A DNA stretch of 64,000 nt from Desulfonema magnum (GCF_017377395.1 NZ_CP061800.1:7673001-7737000), one strand, 5' to 3'. Positions 53,266 through 61,494 are shown, counted from the first letter of the stretch. The notes: a model not told the origin generated them from the sequence alone. Made by a program: numbers and translations.

Positions 53266-53760
53266 AGATCGTCTCAAACTCATCTGTGCTGATATCACTG
53301 AGTGCCATCGGCCAGCTTGGACTGATTTCCCAACGGTTTCCAAAAAGGTATCCTTATTCCGCAGGCGGTTTGGAACGAAGTTGTGGAAACAGGAAAAGGA
53401 CAGCCCGGATCAGAAGAGGTGAACACTGCCCCGTGGATCACAGTGTCTAATATCACCGAAAGACATTTATTTCGTCTGCTGGGTACGGAATTGGATTACG
53501 GGGAGTCTGAGGCCATCACCTTATGTACAGAGGAAAAGGCGGCCATGATCTTGCTGGATGAAAAGGCTGCCCGGCGAAAGGCTCAGTGTATGGGGCTGAC
53601 CGTCCTGGGTACGGTCGGCATTCTCATATGGGCCAGGCGGAACGGGCATATAGACAGCCTGCGGGAACAGCTAAAAAATTTAACGACAAGAGGAGGTTTT
53701 CGTCTGAGCCGTGCCGTCTGTGATCATGCGTTGCAAAGCGTCGGAGAAATGCCAACATAG
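53262..53760 (+). pseudogene. DUF3368 PIN-type toxin, frameshifted
   Basis: The first frame from ATG 53262 reads MKIVSNSSVLISLSAIGQLG and LISQRFPK. The second frame picks up as KGILIPQAVWNEVVETGKGQ and continues through GESEAITLCTEEKAAMILLD, EKAARRKAQCMGLTVLGTVG to the stop at 53760. The shift sits in AAAAAGG at 53342-53348: one A fewer restores a standard DUF3368 protein of about 165 residues, with PIN acidic residues (GESEAI, LLDEKAAR). It may be an inactivating mutation, a phase-variable tract or a sequencing error. Confidence 0.85.
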
Positions 53761-53796
53761 AAAAAAACTGTGACTGAATAATAAACAAAGTATTCA

Positions 53797-54070
53797 ATGA
53801 TGGACAAAAGTGATACGGAGGTTTTATGAAAAAAATATCTGTTCATCCCGTTCCCACGCTTCACGTCCCGTAATTATCCGAACCCTGATTCAGATTGTCC
53901 GAACCCTGATTCACCTGATTAAAGGATTGGCAGGATTTCCGCTCCGCCGGATTTACGGGAATTTTTTGGCTTATAAACAGGACCAAAATCAGGACAATCC
54001 CCGAATCCTTTAATCAAGGTTCGGACAGACAATAAAACAGGGAGGCATCATAATGGAAACACAGGTTTTA
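53797..54070 (+). other. Remains of two gene starts
   Basis: ATTCAATGATGGACAAAAGT with ACGGAGG and ATG 53826 reproduces the leader of the ORF6N genes but leads into only 13 codons (KKISVHPVPTLHVP) before a stop. A second start, GGAGGCATCATAATG near 54042-54055, gives METQVLTH and a stop. Between them are AATTATCCGAACCCTGATTC and its repeats. These look like decayed accessory genes. Confidence 0.5.
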
Positions 54071-54127
54071 ACACATTGAAAAACAGACACTTCTTCTCCC
54101 TCCGGAACCCGGGGAAGATAAGCTCTG

Positions 54128-54222
54128 ATTGCTTTCTCGAAAATTTCTGTTTTCAGTTTACAGAAAATTAAGTGAATATTTTGTGGTCACAATCTGTAAC
54201 CACAATTTCCCTTATGTCCGCC
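54128..54222 (+). pseudogene. Fossil fragment of an ORF6N gene
   Basis: GAAAATTTCTGTTTTCAGTT through ATTTTGTGGTCACAATCTGT to AATTTCCCTTATGTCCG matches 55426-55515 of the second ORF6N gene with about ten changes, including an in-frame stop (AATTAAGTG for AATGAAGTG). Only this piece survives. It still carries the intragenic palindrome (54181-54205). Confidence 0.8.
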
Positions 54223-54346
54223 AGAAGCAGGCCGAGCTGAGGAACGAAATCCGACATTAACTTTCATTTCAACGTCGGGTTTCATTTTTTAGCTGATCTG
54301 TCTAACTAACCTTAATGATGGGAAAAACTAACAATAAGGTTTTACT

Positions 54347-55195
54347 ATGAAAGAAGTTACTGTTAAAGAAATTCAGTCTCAAATTATCACCCTTCCCGGA
54401 AGACCGCCTGCGATGCTGGACAGAGCATTGGCTGAAATCTATGAAACCGATACCAGATCAGTGAATCAGGCAGCTAAAAGAAATCCCGACAGATTTCCTG
54501 ACGATTTCAGATTTCAACTGACTGAGGAGGAAACAGGAATTTTGATATCACAATCTGTGATATCAAGACAGAGTATCGCAAAATCAAAACCTTATGCCTA
54601 TACCCGTGAGGGCTGCAACATGATGTCCGCCTGCCTGGAGACGCCTGTTGCGGTAAATCGCTCGGTGTTTATCATGCGGGCGTTTTCGGCAATGGAAGCC
54701 GGACAGCGTTCTCAGGCAGATATAAAATCCTCGGCTCAGACAATCGGGGATTTCTTCGACCGGAGCGCAAAACGCTTCATAACGGCTCTGGAAGTCGCAA
54801 AGCTGGCGGGAATCAGGGACGAACATGAGGCAAGGCTAACGGCAAACCGCATCGCAAAGGAGACCACCGGCTTTGATCTGCTGAAATTTGTTCGTCCCGG
54901 ATATGTGCCTGTTTCGGAAACCGTGCGACAGGAAGAGGATGCTCTGATCACGTTTCTGAACATCTGGTGGGAGAAATACGGCGAGGAGGCGGTTGACTCC
55001 CATTACCTCCGCCTGATGATCATTGAGAATGATATTCCCTTTGATCTTGGCGGGGGAAAGCAGAGAAGCCAGAAAATCAGACTCAGCAGAACTCTGGGAA
55101 AGATGAAGGGACAGGAAATCAGCAGCTATTACATCACCGAGGCGGGAATGTACAGAAACGCCAAGCTTTGGAAGCTGAAGCCCGCTGTAAAATGA
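54347..55195 (+). CDS. ORF6N domain protein, paralogue 1
   Basis: 282 residues. The ORF6N domain (about 1-110) is recognised by LPGRPPAMLDRALAEIYETD, NQAAKRNPDRFPDDFRFQLT and YTREGCNMMSACLETPVAVN. A middle helix region follows, then a conserved C-terminal part (ITFLNIWWEKYGEEAVDSHY, RLSRTLGKMKGQEISSYYIT) that looks like a winged-helix end of phage primases. ORF6N proteins are phage or mobile-element regulators with DNA binding. It is the first of three tandem copies repeated every about 931 bases; the region around residues 62-80 differs most between copies. Its AAT AAGG ribosome site is weaker than those of copies 2 and 3. Confidence 0.85.
   Translation: MKEVTVKEIQSQIITLPGRPPAMLDRALAEIYETDTRSVNQAAKRNPDRFPDDFRFQLTEEETGILISQSVISRQSIAKSKPYAYTREGCNMMSACLETPVAVNRSVFIMRAFSAMEAGQRSQADIKSSAQTIGDFFDRSAKRFITALEVAKLAGIRDEHEARLTANRIAKETTGFDLLKFVRPGYVPVSETVRQEEDALITFLNIWWEKYGEEAVDSHYLRLMIIENDIPFDLGGGKQRSQKIRLSRTLGKMKGQEISSYYITEAGMYRNAKLWKLKPAVK
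54542..54566. promoter_or_regulatory. Intragenic palindrome, ORF6N paralogue 1
   Basis: TTGATATCACA-atc-TGTGATATCAA: eleven perfect base pairs around three bases, coding for residues 66-74. The same codon holds palindromes with different arms in the other paralogues. Confidence 0.85.
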
Positions 55196-55278
55196 ACCGC
55201 TCCTGAAAAACAGATTCCCGTGGCTGCATGTTCCGCACCTTATGCAATGATGGAAAAAACTAAGAAGGAGCTTTTATT

Positions 55279-56127
55279 ATGAAAAAACTTACTGTCAAAG
55301 AAATTAAGTCCCAGATTATCACCCTTCCCGGAAGACCGCCTGCGATGTTGGACAGGGATTTGGCCGAGATTTATGGCACAGAAACCAAAAAGCTGAATCA
55401 GGCTGTTAAGAGAAACCCTGACCGTTTTCCCGAAGATTTCTGTTTTCAGCTTACAGAAAATGAAGTGAATATTTTGCGGTCACAATCTGTGACCGCAATT
55501 TCCCCTATGTCCAGAACACTGCCTTATGCCTATACCCGTGAAGGCTGCAACATGATGTCCGCCTGCCTGGAGACGCCTGTTGCGGTGAAACGCTCGGTTT
55601 TTATCATGCGGGCATTCTCTGCAATGGAAGCCGGGCAGCATTATCAACCAGACATGAAATCTTCGGAACAGACAATCGGGGATTTGTTCGACCGGAGCGC
55701 AAGACGGTTCATAACGGCTATTGAGGTGGCAAAGCTGGCGGGAATCACGGACGAACATGAGGCGAGGCTGACGGCAAACCGCATCACAAAGGAGACCACC
55801 GGCTTTGATCTGCTGAAATTTGTCCGTCCCGGATATGTCTCTGTTTCGGAAACTGTTCGGCAGAAAGAGGAGGCTCTGCTCACATTCCTGAACACTTGGT
55901 GGGAGAAATACGGCGAGGAGGCGGTTGACTCCCATTACCTCCGCCTGATGATCATTGACAATGATATTCCGTTTGATCTCGGCGGAGGAAATCAGAGAAG
56001 TCAGAAGAGCAGACTCAGCAGAACCCTGGGAAAAATAAAAGGGAGGAAAATCGGAGGATATCACATCACCGAGGCGGGGACATACAGGAATGCGAAGCTT
56101 TGGAAGCTGAAGCCCGCTGTAAAATAA
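55279..56127 (+). CDS. ORF6N domain protein, paralogue 2
   Basis: 282 residues, AGAAGGAGC before ATG. Same layout as paralogue 1: ORF6N (LDRDLAEIYGTETKKLNQAV, NPDRFPEDFCFQLT), a linker with DLFDRSARRFITAIEVAKLA and the shared C-terminal part. Most differences lie at residues 60-80 (ENEVNILRSQSVTAISPMSR). The intergenic DNA before it (GCTCCTGAAAAACAGATTCC, GTTCCGCACCTTATGCAATG) is nearly the same as before paralogue 3, which shows tandem duplication. Function unknown beyond the likely DNA-binding regulator role of the family. Confidence 0.85.
   Translation: MKKLTVKEIKSQIITLPGRPPAMLDRDLAEIYGTETKKLNQAVKRNPDRFPEDFCFQLTENEVNILRSQSVTAISPMSRTLPYAYTREGCNMMSACLETPVAVKRSVFIMRAFSAMEAGQHYQPDMKSSEQTIGDLFDRSARRFITAIEVAKLAGITDEHEARLTANRITKETTGFDLLKFVRPGYVSVSETVRQKEEALLTFLNTWWEKYGEEAVDSHYLRLMIIDNDIPFDLGGGNQRSQKSRLSRTLGKIKGRKIGGYHITEAGTYRNAKLWKLKPAVK
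55474..55498. promoter_or_regulatory. Intragenic palindrome, ORF6N paralogue 2
   Basis: TTGCGGTCACA-atc-TGTGACCGCAA: eleven perfect pairs, again starting at codon 66. Compared with paralogue 1, pairs 4, 5 and 6 changed on both arms together. Confidence 0.85.
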
Positions 56128-56208
56128 ACTGCTCCTGAAAAACAGATTCCCGTGGCCGCCTGTTCCGCACTTTATGCAATAATAAAAACAACAAAACGGA
56201 GGTTTATT

Positions 56209-57078
56209 ATGAAAGAACTTACTGTCAAAGAAATTCAGTCCCAAATTATCAGCCTTCCCGGAAGACCGCCTGCGATGCTGGACAGAGATTTGGCCGATAT
56301 CTACGGAACGGAAACCAAACGAATCAATGAGGCGGCAAAGAGAAACCCCGACCGGTTTCCTAACGACTTTCGGTTTCAACTGACCAGGGCGGAAATGGAA
56401 ATTTTAAGGTCGCAAAATGCGACCTTTCAATGGTTACAGGGAGTTAAATATCTTCCATGGGCCTATACCCGTGAAGGCTGCAACATGATGTCCGCCTGCC
56501 TGGAAACACCTGTTGCGGTAAATCGCTCGGTGTTTATCATGCGGGCGTTTTCGGCAATGGAAGCCGGGCAGCGTTCTCAGGCACACATGAAATCTTCGGA
56601 GCAGACAGTCGGGGATTTGTTTGACCGGAGCGCAAGACGGTTCATAACGGCTTTGGAAGTCGCAAAGCTGGCGGGAATCACGGACGAACATGAGGCAAGG
56701 CGCACGGCAAACCGCATCACAAAGGAGACCACCGGCTTTGATCTGCTGAAATTTGTCCGTCCCGGATACGTCCCTGTTTCCGAAACCGTGCGACAGGAAG
56801 AGGAGGCTCTGATCACGTTTTTGAACATCTGGTGGGAAAAATACGGTGAGGAGGCCGTTGACTCCCATTATCTCCGCCTGATGATCATTGACAATGATAT
56901 CTCGTTTGACCTCGGCGGAGGGAATCAGAGAAGTCAGAAAATCAGACTCAGCAGAACCCTGGGAAAGATGAAGGGCAGGCAGATCAGCGGTTATCATATC
57001 ACCGAGGCGGGAATTTACAGAAACAGCAAGCTTTGGAAGCTGAGACCCGCCGCAAAACAGCAGGCCGGGCTGACTTAA
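56209..57078 (+). CDS. ORF6N domain protein, paralogue 3
   Basis: 289 residues from ATG 56209 (ACGGAGG upstream); an in-frame ATG at 56152 would translate the shared leader and is rejected. ORF6N domain with LADIYGTETKRINEAAKRNP and, at 60-82, a distinct segment RAEMEILRSQNATFQWLQGV. The C-terminal part equals the other paralogues except for a short added tail (QQAGLT). It is the last of the tandem set. The strong identity of the C-terminal two-thirds with divergence in the 60-80 segment suggests gene conversion plus local diversification. Confidence 0.85.
   Translation: MKELTVKEIQSQIISLPGRPPAMLDRDLADIYGTETKRINEAAKRNPDRFPNDFRFQLTRAEMEILRSQNATFQWLQGVKYLPWAYTREGCNMMSACLETPVAVNRSVFIMRAFSAMEAGQRSQAHMKSSEQTVGDLFDRSARRFITALEVAKLAGITDEHEARRTANRITKETTGFDLLKFVRPGYVPVSETVRQEEEALITFLNIWWEKYGEEAVDSHYLRLMIIDNDISFDLGGGNQRSQKIRLSRTLGKMKGRQISGYHITEAGIYRNSKLWKLRPAAKQQAGLT
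56406..56426. promoter_or_regulatory. Intragenic palindrome, ORF6N paralogue 3
   Basis: AAGGTCGCA-aaa-TGCGACCTT: nine perfect pairs at the position homologous to the other two. Relative to paralogue 2, pairs 3, 4 and 9 changed on both arms; the two outermost pairs are lost. Confidence 0.85.
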
Positions 57079-57263
57079 AATTGTTTATATGCCAATCCGC
57101 ATGGGGCCGGGGGACATTCCCGAAAAACGGAACCCGTCACCTGCCTGCCCCGTGCTTTTTTTTATAACAACATACCACGGAGAGGAGGCATTGTCAATGA
57201 ACAAACAACTGACTCTGAGCAATGAGATTGTGACCATTAACGGCCGTCCCGTAAGGAAGATTT

Positions 57264-57351
57264 GGTGGTGTTCTAAAACTGGACTTGTTCCGATATTTGC
57301 CAAATTGATTCAGAGGGTTAAAAAATTTAGCTCCACTTTTAGAACATTACC
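57264..57351. mobile_element. 88-bp MITE with 8-bp target-site duplication
   Basis: The ends GGTGGTGTTCTAAAACTGGA and the inverse of GGTAATGTTCTAAAAGTGGA are terminal inverted repeats. GAAGATTT is present directly on both sides (57256-57263 and 57352-57359) and only once in the intact paralogue at 57765-57775. This proves an insertion. The parent transposase is not in the window. Confidence 0.92.
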
Positions 57352-57524
57352 GAAGATTTACAGCGGATTCGGGGACAGCCCTGCATTCTTGCAAAGCAGG
57401 TGGCTGAACTGCATGGGCAGGAATTAAAAGAAATCAATCGGATTGTGAACAATAACGCTGACTGGTTTGACGATGAAATTGATGTTGTTGATCTTAAAAA
57501 GGATATTATATCAGATATTTGTTC

Positions 57525-57547
57525 AGGGGTGGTTTCAAATCACCCCT
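57525..57547. promoter_or_regulatory. Intragenic palindrome, regulator copy 1
   Basis: AGGGGTGGTTT-c-AAATCACCCCT: ten pairs plus one G:T. One pair (A:T in copy 2) is G:C here on both arms. Confidence 0.8.
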
Positions 57548-57707
57548 CAGATTTTCTTATCAAATCAGGATATTATACTAATACCCAGGCAGTTGGAGGG
57601 GCAAGGCATATTTATTTGTTTTCCCAGCAGGGCTATGCCCTTCTGTGCAAGCTCCTGAAATCCGATCTTGCCAGACAGATTTATAAACAGAACAGGAGGT
57701 ATTCTCA

Positions 57708-58268
57708 ATGAACAAAGAACTGACTCTGAGCAGCGAAGTTGTGACGATTAACGGTCATCCCGTAAGGAAGATTTACGGCGGATTCAGGGATGATCAGCCC
57801 TGCATTCTCGCAAAGCAGGTTGCGGAACTGCATGAATATGATCTGGGAGAAATCAACAGGATTGTAAACAGAAATACGGACTGGTTTGATGAGGGGATTG
57901 ATATAATTGACCTTAAAAATGAAATTATATCAGGTAGTTCTTCAGGGATGGTTTCAAACCATCCCTCAGATTTTCTTATTAAATCAGGTTTTTATGCTAA
58001 CAGCCAGGCAGTTGGCGGGGCAAAATATATTTATCTGTTTTCCCAGCAGGGCTATGCCCTTCTGTGCAAGCTTCTGAAATCCGATCTTGCCAGGCAAATT
58101 TATAAGCAGATGGTGAGAGAATATTTTATTATGAAAGAGAAACTTGAAAATAGGTCCGCCCGCACTCAGACAATCGGGGACATGCTGAAAATTGCTTCAG
58201 ACCTTTGGAAACTGAGATGGACATTATGTACCATGAAAAGCCCTTTTTTTTCAACCGTTTTTAATTAA
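57708..58268 (+). CDS. Phage-type regulator (ORF6N/KilA-N-like), copy 2
   Basis: 186 residues, start overlapping the previous stop (ATGA) with ACAGGAGG upstream. It opens MNKELTLSSEVVTINGHPVR with a PCILAKQVAELHEYDLGEIN segment. That segment matches the N-terminal part of phage KilA-N/ORF6N-related proteins, where residues like AKQVAELH..KEINR..N.N recur. IYLFSQQGYALLCKLLKSDL, as in FSERGYAKLIKI-type motifs, fits a DNA-binding antirepressor-like domain. The last about 20 residues may be out of frame: with one extra G near 58212 they would read KLEMDIMYHEKPFF. Function unknown; adjacent to the ORF6N set. Confidence 0.75.
   Translation: MNKELTLSSEVVTINGHPVRKIYGGFRDDQPCILAKQVAELHEYDLGEINRIVNRNTDWFDEGIDIIDLKNEIISGSSSGMVSNHPSDFLIKSGFYANSQAVGGAKYIYLFSQQGYALLCKLLKSDLARQIYKQMVREYFIMKEKLENRSARTQTIGDMLKIASDLWKLRWTLCTMKSPFFSTVFN
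57944..57966. promoter_or_regulatory. Intragenic palindrome, regulator copy 2
   Basis: AGGGATGGTTT-c-AAACCATCCCT: eleven perfect pairs around one base, in the codons for SGMVSNHPS. Confidence 0.85.
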
Positions 58269-58295
58269 CCTGCTAATTAATTTATTATATTATTG

Positions 58296-58444
58296 TTTTA
58301 ACAATAGTTCGGGCAGTTTTTATAACATACTGTTTTTACAAGATTTACAAGTTTTCTGTCTGAAAGTTTAAATTTTATAATTTCAGTAGGTTATAGTTTT
58401 ACATCTCTTTGATTTGCAAAAACTGTCCGAAGTATTGTTTAAAA
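58296..58444. mobile_element. 149-bp inverted-repeat element
   Basis: TTTTAACAATAGTTCGGGCA-GTTTTT and AAAAACTGTCCGAAGTATTG-TTTAAAA are inverted with few differences. The interior is AT-rich with no frame. The rest of 58269-58598 shows no credible gene. Confidence 0.65.
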
Positions 58445-58598
58445 GCGCCGCATCTAAATCATTTGTGGAATCTGTGAGCCGGATAATGGCTTCCGTCGGG
58501 AAATGACGAGTCATATTTTCGAAAAAAAAATCCACTACCGGCTTTAGGCTGATAACGGATCTTTTTTATGTTGGATATTGCTTTTATTTCCTGTTTTT

Positions 58599-60464
58599 TC
58601 AAAACTCCGGGCTGTATTCGGGCACAACTATCTTCAAGTGTTTTTTTATCCCAGATGCATCCCCGGATCCGGCCAGTTCAGCTAATTTGGCCAAATGGGT
58701 GTTAATTTCATCCAGTGACTTATGGTTTTCCGTACTCAGTACCATGATATCACTGTGCTGAGTCTGTTTGATACCTTCGCCTTCCGTGATCAGCTCCTCA
58801 TAAAGTTTTTCACCCGGTCTGAGTCCGGTGTATTCGATTTCTATATCCTTATCAGGCTCGAAACCGGACAGGGTGAGCATATCACGCGCCATGTCGGCAA
58901 TTCTGACAGGAACCCCCATCTTCAGAATGAACATTTCTCCGCCTTCGCCAATTGCACCAGCCTGAAGAATGAGACTGCATGCTTCCGGTATGGTCATAAA
59001 ATAGCGGGTGACTTCAGGGTGCGTCACAGTGAGCGGGCCGCCTCTTTCAATCTGTTTTTTGAAAAGAGGAACCACGCTGCCGATACTTCCCACTACATTT
59101 CCGAATCTTACCACCATATAGCGGGTGCCATTCATAGAAGCATACGCCAGGGTCAGGAGTTCAGCGACTCTCTTTGAAGCTCCCATTACATTTGTGGGGC
59201 GAACGGCTTTATCTGTGGAAACCAGAACAAACCGGTCAATATGATGTTTGTGGCAAAGGTCAAGAACATTTCTGGTACCGATCATGTTGTTAAAGACAGC
59301 TTCCCAGGGATGATACTCCATCATGGGCACATGTTTATAGGCCGCAGCATGAAACACAACATCAGGATTGTGCTTGCTGAAGACCTTTTCCATCAGTCCT
59401 TTGTTTTGGATGGAGGCAAGAACAGCCGCTATTTTCAGTACAGGGAATTTGGCTGCCAGACTCAGTTCGATTTCATACAAACCAGATTCATTTTGATCCA
59501 CGATAATCAGTTGCTCAGGGCTAAAGCGCGAAATTTGTCTGCAAAGTTCCGAACCGATGGAACCTGCTCCGCCAGTTACCATTACTTTTTTACCCGTGAG
59601 GTAGCCGCCTATCTGTTTCATATTAAGACGGACCGGCTGCCTTCGCAACAGGTCTTCATAACGGACTTGGCGTATGGTATTCAGAGTGACTTTTCCCTCA
59701 AGCAACTCCCACATATTCGGCACGGTTTTAAAAGAAATGTCAGTCGCTTTGCAGGCATTGACAATCCGCCTCATTTCACCATTGGAAACCGATGAAATAG
59801 CAATGATAATTTCATCAACATCGTATTCTTTTATAATTTTTCCCATATCCTCCAACACACCGAGAACTGGAATGCCATGTATTTTCTGATTCAATTTAAG
59901 AGAATCATCATCAATAAATCCTACCACGTCATAATGCAGTTTCGGATTTTCTCCGATCTCTCTTATGAGTTTCTCGCCCATGCTGCCAGCCCCTATAATC
60001 AGAAGCTTTTTAAGGATTGTACTTCTTTTTCCTAAACATAGAAAATGTTTATTATGGCAGGTTCGAGTATAGTATAATCGGATAGCCAGCCGGTATCCGC
60101 CGATCACTAATAATGTCAGTGCGAAATCAATGACAAATACACCTCTGGCGAACCCGCTAAAACGGTACAATATAAGTACAAATACGACTATGGTGAAAGA
60201 TGCGGCGATACATGCTTTTGCCAGATTGATCAGATCATGAATGCCTGCATAACGCCACAGACCTTTATAAAGATCAAAAACAAAAAACGAAATAAGTTTT
60301 ATAAGTGTGACCCATATTGCTGTATGCGCCCAGGTTGTAAAATGAGTTGGCGGGATGGTCCCGTCAAAACGAAGATAATGGGAGAAATAATAGGAAAGGG
60401 TCACCAGAATCATATCTCCGATAAACATAATCCAGAAATTCTGATTTCTTGCAAAGTAGAACAT
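58599..60464 (-). CDS. CapD/FlaA1-type nucleotide-sugar epimerase/dehydratase
   Basis: 621 residues. Four N-terminal membrane helices (about 8-130) precede a first Rossmann domain (LLIIGAGSMGEKLIREIG, about 160-280) and a second, extended SDR domain (KVMVTGGAGSIGSELCRQIS, about 295-600). Catalytic motifs of the PglF/WbpM family are visible: HAAAYKHVPMMEYHPWEAV and VSTDKAVRPTNVMGASKRVAE. It acts on UDP-N-acetyl-hexosamine, usually as a 4,6-dehydratase, at the start of pathways for modified surface sugars. A DegT aminotransferase, whose end lies at the right window edge, is the usual next enzyme of such pathways. Part of a polysaccharide region reading left. Confidence 0.93.
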   Translation of the reverse strand: MFYFARNQNFWIMFIGDMILVTLSYYFSHYLRFDGTIPPTHFTTWAHTAIWVTLIKLISFFVFDLYKGLWRYAGIHDLINLAKACIAASFTIVVFVLILYRFSGFARGVFVIDFALTLLVIGGYRLAIRLYYTRTCHNKHFLCLGKRSTILKKLLIIGAGSMGEKLIREIGENPKLHYDVVGFIDDDSLKLNQKIHGIPVLGVLEDMGKIIKEYDVDEIIIAISSVSNGEMRRIVNACKATDISFKTVPNMWELLEGKVTLNTIRQVRYEDLLRRQPVRLNMKQIGGYLTGKKVMVTGGAGSIGSELCRQISRFSPEQLIIVDQNESGLYEIELSLAAKFPVLKIAAVLASIQNKGLMEKVFSKHNPDVVFHAAAYKHVPMMEYHPWEAVFNNMIGTRNVLDLCHKHHIDRFVLVSTDKAVRPTNVMGASKRVAELLTLAYASMNGTRYMVVRFGNVVGSIGSVVPLFKKQIERGGPLTVTHPEVTRYFMTIPEACSLILQAGAIGEGGEMFILKMGVPVRIADMARDMLTLSGFEPDKDIEIEYTGLRPGEKLYEELITEGEGIKQTQHSDIMVLSTENHKSLDEINTHLAKLAELAGSGDASGIKKHLKIVVPEYSPEF

Positions 60465-60714
60465 TCTTACCTCCTCTTAACTGTCGAAATATTAGCTGCT
60501 CCAAACGAACTGCTAATAGCCTTATCTCACAAACAGAAGAAGTAAATCAATGGGGTGAAAGGAGTATTTAAGAGGGAAAATATCCCCTCTTTGAATTCCT
60601 GATTTGCTCATATATTTTATTATACAAATTAAAAAGTTATAATATTTAATAGTTGTAATGAAGTAAATCATTATCAGAGCAAAAATGAAAGTAAAAAAAG
60701 CTTCTCAGGAATAC

Positions 60715-60750
60715 AAAAAAACCCGGGTTGGAAAAACCCGGGTTTTGTCT
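60715..60750. terminator. Bidirectional terminator
   Basis: AAAACCCGGGTT and AACCCGGGTTTT form a strong hairpin with A and T runs on either side, between the DUF218 stop and the CapD start (minus strand). Confidence 0.8.
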
Positions 60751-60798
60751 TGTGCATTTTTATTCTGCGGAAAGCTTGATCAGGGAAACGATATGGAT

Positions 60799-61494
60799 CT
60801 AATGAAAAAAAAGAAAAAGCGACTTTATATATTTTAAAAAGGCTATCTGTTTCGGATTCTGCTCAGGCAGACATCCCCTTATTTTATAGATCAGAAGTTC
60901 ACCGGTGCTGCCCCATAATTTGACCATTTCATTGTATATTATTTTCTTTCCTCTTGAAGATTGTAAATCATTTCTTCCTGATCCTGATACCCCGAAAGCC
61001 CTGATTTTGACATTATTGCCTAAAAGGAGGAGCCTGAGCAGAAAATAGGAGCGAGGAAGATGGTAAGAGGACGTGACAAGGAGAACCGATCTGAAGCCAT
61101 GTTCTGTAATAATCTTTTTGGTATATACAGCATTTTCTAATGTTGTCCTGGCCTTATCCTCAACAATGCATCTGACCGTTGAAGACCGTCTGTGCTTTCT
61201 GTCATAAAGTTTCAATTTTTTCTGATCTGCCGGAGAAATGACCAGACAGGTCCCATATCCTGAATTGGCAAGCGAGTACCCTGCTTCTGTTCTTTCTGTT
61301 CCGCCGGCAAACACAACGATAAGCTCTGATGTTTCAGGGGAAATTTGGCCGGACAGGATTTTGTGAAAATAGATGATTTCCCCTCCGATAATGAACCCTG
61401 TCAGTAAAAACAGTAAGATCATGGTTCTGAAAATTATTTTCCTGCGGGGCGGAGAAAAACGTGTTTTCTCCAAAATAAGTCTGAAAAAGGACAT
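60799..61494 (-). CDS. DUF218 (YdcF/SanA/ElyC-like) membrane protein
   Basis: 231 residues. One N-terminal membrane helix (about 23-43; TMILLFLLTGFIIGGEIIYF) is followed by a DUF218 domain with IVVFAGGTERTEAGYSLANS, IVEDKARTTLENAVYTKKII and LLVTSSYHLPRSYFLLRLLL, the Asp/Glu-Asn and His-x-x-R signature residues. Members in enterobacteria affect envelope and peptidoglycan precursor metabolism; the reaction is unclear. Its place next to CapD-type and DegT genes suggests an envelope polysaccharide role. Confidence 0.9.
   Translation of the reverse strand: MSFFRLILEKTRFSPPRRKIIFRTMILLFLLTGFIIGGEIIYFHKILSGQISPETSELIVVFAGGTERTEAGYSLANSGYGTCLVISPADQKKLKLYDRKHRRSSTVRCIVEDKARTTLENAVYTKKIITEHGFRSVLLVTSSYHLPRSYFLLRLLLLGNNVKIRAFGVSGSGRNDLQSSRGKKIIYNEMVKLWGSTGELLIYKIRGCLPEQNPKQIAFLKYIKSLFLFFH

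Larger units (their letters stand above)
57197..57711 (+). pseudogene. Phage-type regulator, copy 1, disrupted
   Basis: Starts MNKQLTLSNEIVTINGRPVR after AGAGGAGG and parallels the intact gene at 57708. It is damaged three ways. An 88-bp element with an 8-bp target duplication adds 32 codons. A 4-base deletion near 57370 (GGGGACAGCC against GGGATGATCAGCC) shifts the frame. The C-terminus is cut off at IYKQ, where the ribosome site of the next copy begins. The second frame (from about 57375) still reads ELKEINRIVNNNADWFDDEI and IYLFSQQGYALLCKLLKSDL. Confidence 0.85.

Noticed and set aside
58390-58600. Short minus-strand frames downstream of the CapD-type gene
   Set aside because: Two competing frames, no start with a ribosome site and no family similarity that I recognise; part overlaps an inverted-repeat element.
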